From positions 63,805,257 through 63,869,256 of the forward strand of contig OX104128.1 of assembly GCA_944470555.2 (NCBI GenBank): a stretch of 64,000 nucleotides of DNA. Direction: 5' to 3'. Below are positions 11,347-23,300 of this stretch, piece after piece. The DNA comes from Heterobilharzia americana. Its lineage: Eukaryota > Platyhelminthes > Trematoda > Strigeidida > Schistosomatidae. The notes under the pieces were generated by a model, which did no database searches, was not told the DNA's origin, and saw only the letters and a list, made by a program, of their open reading frames with translations. The first letter of the stretch is position 1. Every line of letters begins with the position of its first letter. The position numbers and the translations under genes are program-made.

Positions 11347-14300
11347 AGTAATTAGTGGACTAGTTAACCAGGCGAGGTTATGTTCAAAAATAATGAAATG
11401 TTATTATGAAAGACGTGCACGGAACATTGGGAGAAAGTAAACTGAACAACGTTTGGTGAGAGTGTTTTTCAGTTCAAAGTCTACAAATAAAGCGGTGTGA
11501 ACAGTGTTACGGAGTACAACAATAAGTTAAAGACTAAAAATCTGTCATAACAGCGTGAAGGCCACGTTATTGCGAAATAAGCAAAAAATTAGGGTTGAAA
11601 CTTGCCTGCTGGAAAACTCCAGTGCTTACGTGTTGGAAGACCCCTGTTTCGCAGAAAATATTGTTGTTAATCTGGACATCTTTTTAAGTCGTCCATGTGA
11701 CGCCATTTTCTTTAACTTGGTAAGTGGTTTGTTTTCGGCCCCTGTCAGTAAGGCAATTGGCTGACTGGCCAGCGCCTACTATTTTAATGTCTCAGAGTCC
11801 ACATAAGGTCATGTCTCATCCGTATACATACCCATGCGCGCTCGAAATGATTGACCATTATCCCAGCAGGCATAAACTACCCTATCCAGCTTGATCTTCT
11901 TCGCCATTCATCCTGGGCTGGAGTTAGTGGTTTTGCTTACGACGTTAGCTTTAATTTAAGCGTGCCTATTAAACCCACTCGGAATGTATGAGACTACTCA
12001 AGTACACGTCTTGGAAACTTTGAAGGCGGATAATTCATGTGATTTTGTGGCCCGGACGAGAAAATACATGATGCAAATTTTGATCGCGTCACTCAAGCAT
12101 CGTTTCTTCAAAAATAAAATAGAATCTCTGCGCACATAGAGTTGAGAATACTGTTTAACGTGCATTTTGGAGTGTATTTGATGAAGTTCAGACACAAGAG
12201 AGCACCAAAGTTGTGGGCACACAAGGAAATTGATAAATTTCCGGGGGGTTGGTTGATGAGCGTGGTTGATGGAGTGTGTGAAAGACTGGATGAACCATTC
12301 AACTTAGGGCTGTTTTTCGAAGTCACAGTGTCGAGCTCACATGGGACCAATGTTTGACTTGAACACATTCAAGCAGAGGTGTTCTTTCTCCCAAAGAATA
12401 CTACGTGAGAAAAATGGCAGGGAGAAACATATGCATGAACCAGACTTACGTTAGACACTTTATACACGATATAGAGCTGCGAATGTTGAAATGTAATCAA
12501 TGGTGCTCTTCACCAGAGAAGTAAATGATATACGCCATCAACTTAAGACGGATAGAAGCAGAAAAATTATCGAAAAGGATCCGTCCGATCTAACGACTCG
12601 AATCTCAGAACAGTGGACGTAGTTCTCGGCAAAACAGTGGTAGAAAGGCGGGTTTATGAATACGGCCACGGGCCCAGTGGCTAGAAATTCCCGATTTTGG
12701 TACAATATATCAACGCGCCGAGAAGTTTTCTGAACACGGGCAGAGCAAACACTTTCCCCACCCAAACCTTTCGAACTTGGTTGGAAGGACAATCCCATCG
12801 CCCAAAGAGAGCAGATAACTCTGGCTTTTGTGATGTGACCGAGCTACCTAACGCTGGTTGTCCTAGGATATCTGTCGCACCCCTATCAACCACGTCGTCG
12901 GTCCAGTAACCATTTAGATGTTAAAGCCCCTCACTGTGAAACAATGATTCTAGCCTTCCTACGGTAATAGAAAAGATGTTAATAATAATGCTTATTTCTG
13001 AAGCAGACAGAGCTAGTAGTACCCATAACTTCAAGTCTCAAAATATCCAAGTGGAACCGGCAAACATGAGTGCCCAACGATTCCAGTGAGTTTCCCTAGC
13101 GGCATCACTAGCCCCACCACATAACCTGCAAAGATGAAACCAGCTATTCTCCGCGAAGAAAATATAGACAACGGGGACCCCATTCGTACCGAGTCAAACT
13201 CTATTTATGTGGAAAGGATGTGCGCACTTAGCACCCTAACTAAGGAAATATTCGTTTCCCCCTAGAATGAAACCAATGCTATTTCAAATCACTTCACAGT
13301 TTACCTAAAACTGTCGTGAAATATTCAACATGGTATTTCAGTAACCATATGACTACAAGTGACCAGGATGTGGACACATGGCGTAATGCAATGTCACCAG
13401 GCCACGCTTGATCAAGCGATACCGAGCCACTACTCAGTCTGCTCGAAGAATTGGAAAGTTGCACACATCACTTCTCCTTCCACCTGTACATTGTCCTCAC
13501 AGATGCATGGTCTATCTATAGATAGTATAAGACATCCTTCCCCTCTGCTGCCATTACTTAATAGTTTGGGGCCATCATCTTCAGTTTTGAAAGGGGTTAG
13601 ATCTAGTTCCCGCTTCATGAACTCTTCAATGATTACACATAATGAGTACGCAGTTTTTTATTACTGCTCTCGGTGTGCGAAACTTCAGTTCACTGGACCT
13701 CTCCAAGTCAAGGCACGAACCATTCTCAGCCAACTAGGACTTTAACTGGAGTGTCCTAGATAACTCCACCTAACCTGTTGCCCCCAAATTTGGTGCCATT
13801 AGCAAACGGAAGTGTAAAAGAGTGGGCTTTCACGGGAAGACCACTTATTAATGGTTGGGACAGAAGGGGTTGAATGATCTTTCCTTCGAATAGGCATATC
13901 CCGGTGCTGCTTTAGGTTGATTGAGTTCTGTTGTCTTTGATGCAAAGCCTTCTGTCTCCTGGTTATGCTTCAAACTAGGCCACAAACAGCTCAGAGGTGT
14001 CAGCTTTGTTGCCAAATGTTAGATTTGACCTTATCGATTGCTCCGTGGCTTCTCCAAACAAACTGACCTACAATTGGCAGAAGAAAACCTTCAAACGGAT
14101 AATCATTACCTCCAAAGATATTAACAAGTAAACTGGAATGACTTATATAGCCAACGAAGCATAACCGAACGAGGAAAACCGATCCTCAGGGCCTGGAGGG
14201 AACAGATGAAGGACCGAAACTCTCCTTTAGTTCCACCACTACCTCTGAATCCGAACTAATTTGATATATGAGTGGGATCTGCCCAAAACCGGTTGGATTT

Positions 14301-15249
14301 TCACACAAGCCCTAAGAACTAGACGCGAGAGATCAAAAACTACCAGTTTTCTACGCTTGCACTATCAATATTGGATATTAGATATTGGATTAACCACCTC
14401 ATTTTGCTGTCTCTTTACCTGTACATAGGTTAATATCTACGAGAAAGAGTGATCCAAAGTTTCTAGAGGTTGAAACCAGTTTAGTGAAAGGTTCTGAGGT
14501 TCTGTCAACAACTATGTGAACCATCTGAACGATTGTTGTTAGTTGTTGTATGGCGCCAGGTTCTGTTATTGCCGTACTGTCAGCATTCCGTTTTCAGCTG
14601 TTTAAGTTATTACTACTTCTCAGTGACAATAACCACATTCTCGAATTATGTGGGAGCAACTAATTAAGAAATGAATTGGCTTTCGACACCTTCGAGGTGA
14701 GTCTGAAGTTTCTACACCGCACAAAACTCCTTGCATGTATGCTAACTGGCTATTATCATGATAGCCAATTTGAATTACGGGTTGCCGAATCTAACTGAAA
14801 CTACCCTGAAAGAATATTCTGCGTAGAAATTGGCTTGAAAATTTTTTTCACTGGTGTTATAGTGGATTGCAACGTAGATACAAAACGGTAGCAATTCTCT
14901 AGTTAACTAAGGGAATTTAAATAGTTTTTTTGTGGTGTAGAAATTTTGAACTCATCTTTAAAACAACATTAGCTACATTTTTCCTGAGGTAGTGGCGTTA
15001 CTATGGTCTTCCTGTCGTATGTTTTACATAGTTTGTCATGTAAAATCTGAGTACAAACTCATTTTTGGCAGCCACCAAACATACAGGGACTCATGTCGCG
15101 TATGTACAAAAACAATGATTGTCGGGACATGTATCAGATATATTGTTGCGTCTTAATAGTTGAATAACTTAGGGTTGGGCTGCAGGAAAGCCTAGAGTGA
15201 CCAGACCAAAACCTGGTGTCGGCAGTCTACACGCCGTTCTGAGGTTCTC
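11347..15249. other. Intergenic stretch, no gene recognised
   Basis: Both strands carry only short open frames. The longest (128 codons, 13359-13745, plus) shows no domain motif, no signal peptide and no flanking splice signals I would trust. The composition shifts from fairly even (12.0-14.3 kb) to AT-rich (14.4-15.2 kb). No RNA gene or clear repeat array was seen. Confidence 0.4.
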
Positions 15250-16030
15250 GAGGTAATTTATTACTGTTTGTCCCTTGGGTCCGTAGTGGAACACAGGGCT
15301 TCAGTAGCACGTCACCATTTCACTCTCTTCTCTGCAGTCTTTTGAGCCTGTCTCCACAACTGCTCAGAATCTTTCATTTCTTCCTTACACCGTCTCCTCC
15401 AATTTAACCTCGGACGCCCAACTCGTCGTTCCCAATGCGGATTCCACTCGAGGACCTGGCCTGGCGCGTGATGTCCCCAATCGGTCTTCTCAGTAAGAGC
15501 CTTCGATGCTTTTGTGGACATCATGGTAGCGTAGTGTAGCGTTGTATGATTATAACTTTCTTTCCTTTTGAGTTGAATCTTACTGTCACGATCCTGCAGG
15601 AGGTTGATAGCCACTCGAAAACTCAGTGTGCTCGTGGTTTTCGTCTGGGTGACAATATCGGAGTGGATTATTGACTGTCGAGTTGACAGTTTAGAGAGTC
15701 CGCTTGCATTCCATCTGCTTTCGGAGATTCCTAGCTTTTCTATGCTATATCTTCCCATCTCTTTTGAAATATGGGCAGCCTTGTTAGGTTGATATGTTGT
15801 GTGGACATTCCATGTCGCCATGCTTACTTTTGTTTTCATCGAGTGGAGAGAAGATACATCGGCCAATTGGCCTCCCGAAGGCAGGCTTTCACCAACCGGC
15901 GTCATTTCGTCTCCCTGATTCCAGTTTTGAAGTTTCTTTAGCGATTGGATTGGTTTTCCAGAATGAGGTTGCTAGCCGTATGCCCGACGTTCCCTATTTA
16001 TCCGGGCTTAGGACCGACTAGTAAATAGTG
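15250..16030 (-). mobile_element. RTE-like deletion derivative: endonuclease head fused to RT tail
   Basis: The right part (about 15920-15500, minus) encodes the endonuclease start: MATWNVHTTYQPNKAAHISK, then KLGISESRWNASGLSKLST. The left part (about 15480-15310) encodes the very C terminus of the same element family: LEWNPHWERRVGRPRLNWRR, ending before the standard 3' segment with CCCTTGGGTCCGTAGTGG. Everything between, roughly the end of the nuclease and the whole RT, is absent. The fusion is in frame and gives one open frame of 197 codons (15905-15312). As no RT remains, it could only have moved in trans, or it is a one-off deletion. Confidence 0.85.
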
Positions 16031-17321
16031 CACCAGTTAAGCAGGTGAGTAATATAACTGGGAACCGTTCACAATGGTACAGATGTCAACAATTTGTCTT
16101 CAATGCTTTGAACACTTCGTTGACCATCTACTTATTCTTCCTGTCCTTATGCACATTCGTCTACCACCTAATATCTTTCTGTGAGCTTGTATAAACCAAT
16201 TTCTTTACTCTCGCTTCTAGGTCTTAGTATCCCTTCTATCCACTTTCTTGTATGCTGTTGTGAAGTGACACCATTTGAACCAAAGCAGTTCTTTACTAAG
16301 CTGTACGTTGATTTGTCTCCCTGTCTTGGTAGTCTCAGGGGTTGACATATCTATCTAATCTAATGTAAAGGATTGTATAACTGTGACCAGCAGATCTGCG
16401 TTAAACATGACATCTTTCATCGTCACCTCTTCAGAAATTGCCAAGTAAAAACTGTAACGCCTTTTGTAAGTGGGAGTTGCGCTTAAAGTGTTAAGATTCT
16501 AAATTATGACTTTAAAGTCTTTCCGCTGCTATCTCGGTATTCAAGAAGTTTCGCTAACTAACACCAAACAGGTGTGTAGGTACCAAGTAATATCTACCAT
16601 ATTCTTTGCATTCATATTCTCATTCATCCAAGTGCGATTAGAAAACGGGCATCAAGTTGTCAGCTTTATCATTCATTACACCACGTAGTGCTGCCCACGT
16701 AGGAACTTGTATCCTGAACTAATAATTCAGTCAAAACAACAGGACCTTGCATACTGGTTCAAGCTGATGCGCTTTGCCATAGCACAGGAAAAACTGACTT
16801 TATAAATAAAGATAAGAAGGATATACGAGGAGAAGAGACTAATAAAGTATTCTGAAGGTCGCAAAGAGTGAGTACACGCGTATCTGTTGTAAGTTTTGAT
16901 CTATCATGGATTAGTTTTGTCTGTCGAGCACCAAGTGGCTTGCAGTTTCATACAAAGCTCCGATCAAAAGTTAATAACTTCACTGAATGATAATTTTTCT
17001 TTACCAGACGGTCTTCAGCTTCATTTTACTCTAATTTAACACTAGCTGATAGCGTTTACTTGGATAGGTATACGTGATAAATACTCACTTCAATTCCTTA
17101 CTTCCTCTATTGACTTTTCTACCTTGCTTAGACTAAATATAACTTTTTATCTGTACCATATACAAGTATTCATATTCTTGTCACTGTATCCAGCGGTATA
17201 TTAATTCAGGATAAGAATATATGATAATAATTAGCTATCTAAAAATGTTTTTCATGCAATTTTGACGATCACAGTGCTCACTCTGTTTCGAATCTTAGTG
17301 TTTTCTATCTTTTCTTTTCAG
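16031..17321. other. Region upstream of the visible EIF2B2 exons
   Basis: This DNA should contain the EIF2B2 promoter and at least one short first exon, because the first recognisable exon opens straight after a splice acceptor at 17320-17321. I could not pick the initiating ATG with confidence: several ATGs near 17.2-17.3 kb meet stops or lack a good donor. No other gene is visible. Confidence 0.4.
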
Positions 17322-20300
17322 ATTGTTCATTTTGTTTCAAAGGGTGATTCGACTTGACTCTAGAATACACATCTATCTTTACGTACTCCAATCAGTTAAA
17401 TTATGTTTCAACCACCCTCAACATCTCAGTAATTTATTGTGTGATTCTGTTACTTTTGTTAGCAATTCATCAATCAAAGCCTCGCTTTCAGTACTAAACG
17501 TTCTTAAACATATTATCGAGTCAGAGGAATGGTGTGATTTAAAGTAACTGTTTTATTTCTAACGGAAATGTAGAAGCCTAATAAGTTTAATCATAGAAAG
17601 ATGGGGTAGTTTGTATAAATATTCTGATGATAACACCGTGATTCTGAATACAACACTTAGAGTGTTGAAAGTTATTCGCGAAGAAGCCCTTAAGTATGTG
17701 TTTTCATTTTCAATGTATCATACCAATATGTAGATTCCAGATGGGGGAAAACGCCGATTTTGAGGAGAATTTAACGGTTTGTTCATTTTCAGTCTAACCT
17801 TTTGCAGAATCGACTTTTTGCTGTCGGGGATGAAGCTTATGAAACAGTTTCACGATCTGATATTCTCGAAGCTATTGTCAACACGATGGATGATTTGGCT
17901 CTTGAGATAAAGTCCTGTTTGACAAGCCTAGCTGACTTATCTCTAGATTTCATCCACTCTGATGAACTTATTATGACTTCAGGATATTCCAAGGCAGTTC
18001 ACCATTTTCTGCGCGTATGTTTCATATACTTATCACCATGTTTTAGCATGCAGCAAAGAAGGGCAGAAACTTCAAAGTTATAATATGTGAATGTTATCCG
18101 GACAACTTAGTAATAAATTAATAGTTTTACTTACTCTTTAAAGGGACACAAGCTAGCTGAAGAATTATCAAAGGATAATGTGGATGTTATTTTAGTTCCC
18201 GATAGTCACGTCTTCGGTTTAATGTCACGGATAAATAAAGTAATGTTTGTGCAAAATTCTGATTTCCTAGGTGATTGTAAGCTGCCATGCTGTATACCCT
18301 GATGGGACATTAAAAGCCACAGTGGGAATATATGGTGTTATGCTTGCTGCCAAAAGCTTTTCAATCCCGGTAAGTCATACGTTTTGATACTAGCATTGTC
18401 TACATATGTGATAATTACCTAATCTGGACTTCTTGGTTATGGTGTGTTGACTGTGGTTAGTCTTTCCCTCCTTTTATTTGATTAAATCAGACTTGTAGTT
18501 AACTCCCTATAAGCCACTAATTATCTGGTGAACGTGCCGTATTACTGTGTCTTTTTAACTCAAGCAATCGTATTGTTGTAAAAACATGGTAAGCCATGAC
18601 CAGTGTTAACCTTCTGAAACGTTATATTCATTCTTATTCAAACTTATGGTAGATGTAGTTTTGGGGGTCGCACTTTTAGTTTTACTTCTTGTCAGAAATC
18701 GGTCGTCTCAAGAATCAGTAATGGCGCCGATAAGTAAATCTAGTCATATTATTATTATTTGTCCCTTGGGTCCTTAGTGGGACATAGGGTTTCAGTAGCA
18801 CGTCGCCATTTCACTCTCTTCTCTTCAGTCTTTTGAACCTATCTCCACAACTGCTCAGAATCTTTCATTTCTTCCTCACACCGTCTCCTCCAATTTAATC
18901 TCAGACGCCCAACCCGTCGTTCCCAATGCGGATTCCACTCGAGGACCTGGCCTGGCGCGTGATGTCCCCAATCGGTCTTCTCAGTGTATGTCCCATCCAT
19001 CTCCACTTTCTTCTACATATTTGTTGGGCGATGGGTTCTTGAGCGGTTCGTTACCAGAGTGAGTCCCTTGTTTCTTATTCTTTCTGGCCATCTGATCTGA
19101 TCTTTAGCATCGAGCGTAGGTAACAGCTGTTGATATATGAAGTCTGCAGTTTTTTGGAAATGCTTTTTGTGATGCCCGAAGTCTCCGCCATCACACAGAA
19201 GCACTGACTTGACTGACGTTGGTGTTGAAAATCCGGATCTTGTTCACGCTTTATGCTGAGTGCAGTGCAGTTCAATACATCTCCATACTGATTTCAGGTT
19301 AATGCAGGAAGGCCTGTCTTGCTGTCTTTCCGATCCCGGCTTTGATGTCCTCATCTGGGCCTGTGTCGCCTGTAGTTGAAACGGTACTGCCTAGGTAGGT
19401 AGATAGGTGAAACAGACAACTTCCTTTAGGTTTCTCCCGTTGATGGTGATTGGTGCTTGTTGTTGTTAATGCTGTTGTCGGTTGGGTACCTTCATCACCT
19501 CTGTCTTCTCTACGTCCATCTGAAGGAAGTCCTGTCTTCGCTGTCCTGCCTCTTCTGTCAACTTGTTGGTTTTTGCCTGTAGATCTCCGAGCTTGTGCGA
19601 CATTAGACATAAATCATCATCGGCGAAATCCAAGTCTTCTAGGTTCTTTTCCCCAGTCCAGCGTATCCACCTCTTCTCGCTCCTCACAGTTTGTTACATG
19701 ATCCAGTCCACTATAATCAGGAAGATCATGGGTATAGTAGACAGCTTTGTCCTAATCCTGTCTTCACTTCAAAGGCATCACTGAGCTTTCCATTGTGAAT
19801 CACTTGGCATGTGGCGTCTTTATCTAGCTGTTGAACGAGATTGATAAAGATTTGTGTCAGTAAAATCGCAGTGTTGAAGCAGTTTCCAAATTACTTCTTG
19901 GTCGACACTATTGAAGGCCTTTTCAAAGTCGATGAAGTTTATGTAGAGAGTTGACTGCCATTCTATGCTGTGTTGTATGATGATGCGTAGGGTAGCTTTG
20001 CAATTTGATCTGCACATGATTTGTTCATCCTGAAGCCAGGCATCCAGCCTGTTCCGGTCACAATTTTGAATCCCGAGCATTGTTTAGTCTATCTAGGATG
20101 ATGCGGCCTAATTTTTGCCTGGTGTGGACAGGTGTGGAGCATAATTCCTCGCCAGTTCTTGCAAAGACCTAGGTCGCCCACCCTTGTTTGGGAGTTTGAC
20201 AAGGTAACCCTTCTTCCAACCAATAGATGGGTTCCTTCTCTTACTTCCAAACCTTCTGTAGTAGTGGTTTGAGCATGTCTGCTGTTGCCTCTGCGCCTGC

Positions 20301-23300
20301 TTTCAGTGCTTCTGGTGGCATTCCATCTGATGCTGCTGCTTTCCCGGATTTCAGCAGCTTTATGGCGTTCAGGACTTCTGCTTTTGTCGGAGGACTTGTG
20401 TTCACTGGTAGTTCTGCCGTTGGTGGTGGTATATCTGGACGAGTTTTCAGGTGGTGGTGGTGGTGGTCGATCCAAGAGTTTTGTGAAGTAGTCTGCCCAT
20501 TGTTTCCTTTGTTTCTTCTCTTTGGTAGCTAGGTTTCCCCCACTATCTTTCATTGGTTTCATCTGCGTTGATCTCTTCTCCGATAGTATTTTGGTTATTT
20601 GATACATTGTTGTCAGATCTCTGTCTCTCCTACTTGCAGCCTGTTCTGCTTCACTTGCAAGTGTGTCGTCGAAGTGTCTTTTGTCTCTGCTCGCACTCTT
20701 CTTCACTTCTTTGTCCAGTGTGGTGTTTTATATGTCGTACTCAGTTGCTCTTCTCATCGTTCATCCTTGCACTGGTTTATCTTCTGCTTCACCATCTTCC
20801 TCTTACTGGTCTATCAGCTTCCATGTGTCCATCGAGATCCATTCCTTGTCTTGCTTCTTCTCCCTTCCTAACACGGTTATGTAGGTTTCCTTTCAAATCT
20901 CTTTCAGAGAGTTCCAGTGTTCTTCAACACATGTTTCTTCACGAATGTTGCTGAATGTCCCCCATTTTGTCCTGACGACTGACTGACGTGAAGATGTCCT
21001 TTGTAGTTTCATTCTTCAGTTTGTGTTCTGGGTGTTGAACTTGAACTGTGGTCGTCTATCACCAACTTCTTTGAAGGCTTCCAACTTGATTTTGTAGGTA
21101 GGTTCCTTGCAGTAGATAGTGATTAGTGTGAACCTACATTTGCTCCCCTTCGGGATCTTGTGTCCAGTAGGCTGACTGTGTCTCCACCTTCTTCAGATTG
21201 AGATGAAGTCGGTGTGATGTTTAGTGTAGTGTGCCCATCTGGTGAAATGAAACCCATGTCGTTTGCTTTGTGAATATCTTTGTGTTTGTACACAGTGTCT
21301 CCAATCACCAAATCGTTGAATATGCAGAAGTCTGCAAGCAGCTATCCATTCTCATTCATCATTTCATTGAGTGCTTCTCGACACATGATGAGTCCTCTTC
21401 CTGTGTTGTCTGCTCCCAGTTTGGCATTTATGTCACCCCACCCATTAGAATTTTGATGTCGCCATCTTGGGTGGGGTCTTGTGAACTACTGATTGCAGTT
21501 GTGTATTGAATTCCTCCTTCTCATGATCTGCGTTATTCGTAGGTGTGTAGTGTAGTATTGTATGATTGTGACTTTCTTTCCTTTTGAGTTAAATCTTGCT
21601 GTCACGATCCTGCAAATAGGTTAATTGTCCTTAAATTGGCATAATCATAACTATTTGTCATATAAAATCACTTTAAAGAAAGTAATCGCCGTCCGGTTAA
21701 GATTAGATCCAAAATTAATGTAGATTTCCTAGAGATTTTTTTTTCTTCAGTAACAACATTGTGTAAATATTTCAGAAAGCGTGTTTCAATATGTATTTAG
21801 TGTAATTTATAACTGTATACGAAGTTTATAGAAAAATCTAAATCTTAAGTGTATTGTCAGTAAATTTTTATTGATAAGTTTATATACAATGATTTTAAGT
21901 GAATCGTACGTGGACTAAGAAATTGTCGCTTTTAGTTAGTTGCTCAAGGGTATTTGCTATCTGTTTCTCTGCTTTACCATTTAAGTCTGCACACCACGTT
22001 TTTATGGTCTAGCTAAAGTACACAAACCTAAACACCCTCTTCGTTCAGTTTAGACATATCTAACTCACCATGCCACGCAGTTGCAAAGTGGCTAGCAAGA
22101 ATTTTATATCCCTTTCACAAAAAGTATTAAATCACAGCGTGAAAAACGTCTTCAAATTTATTTTTAGGTTAAAAAATGAGAATATAAACGAGAAACACAT
22201 GGTACCGCTTGATATCATTAATTAGCAGTGTGCCATTATTGGCGACAGTAGAGTTTGTATGTCAAAAAATATCAGAAAGGCAGATCAGTATCGTGATTCC
22301 ACTACATATTCTACTACCTTCTGCTTTTAACCAATTCTTCTTTGCTTTATTTTTCATCTTGGTACTTTCTCGCTGGACATTTTGGTATGGGGTGTAACCA
22401 CTCGAACTGTTAAGCATAGTGCTTGGTCATATGTTAGTGTTAATTTTTGATTGAGTGAGCGTTGAAATTCCCTGCTATCATGACGATGTCTGAACTTTTT
22501 GCTTTATGTAGCAAAATTGTCAAATTTTGATAGAATGCTGTGGATATACCAGCAAGTTCATTGAATCCCCTGACACTCGTAAAGTGAAATTTTAAGATTC
22601 ACCGCATTAGTCAAGTAAGGTTAAGTTAATAACCACACTCGAGTCCCGTTAACGTTTCTCAGAAACATAGTATATATCCGCGGCTCAAAATTCCAGAGTT
22701 CTAGCAAGAGATTCGTGCTGTCCGATTAGGCATCATACATCACACTTTGCAGGTTCACCATTGTAGAGGTACTCCACATTTAAAGTTCCAAGCATACCTG
22801 AATGTAATATTTCATCACTCCACTTTGTAATGCTCGTAAAAGTAGTTTCACTTTTTCAGACTGTGTGCAGTCGTTTTACTGCACAAAATCCCACGTAGCG
22901 CACTTGGTAAACCACTCTACAAGTAGCATAAGTCTCTCTTTTGAACCTACTTGCCAACTGAATTGTGTCTACTTTTTACTGCCTGCAGACGAGTCACACC
23001 CCTCATCGACTTGAACTTAGTAATTGGTGGTCCGCGATGTTAGTTAGACAACCACAAAGTAATAAGTTTTAGATAATTTTTGAACAATATAAGAAGCAAG
23101 CCATTTGCAGAATAAAACGAGCTCGTTTATTTCGCAGCCTTTCATCAGCTGCAAACAGTCTACATTTGAAATGAACTACTAGTAGTAATAATGACATAAC
23201 ACAGGATTAATCATCACAAACTTTGTTCAGAACCAATGGCAATTTATGTTTGATGAGATAGGAAATTCTGGAGCTGTGGAAACGGGGGATTGTTAAGTAG

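Noticed and set aside
13359..13745. 128-codon plus-strand open frame as a gene.
   Set aside because: No domain, signal peptide, splice context or repeated composition; its length is compatible with chance in fairly GC-balanced DNA.
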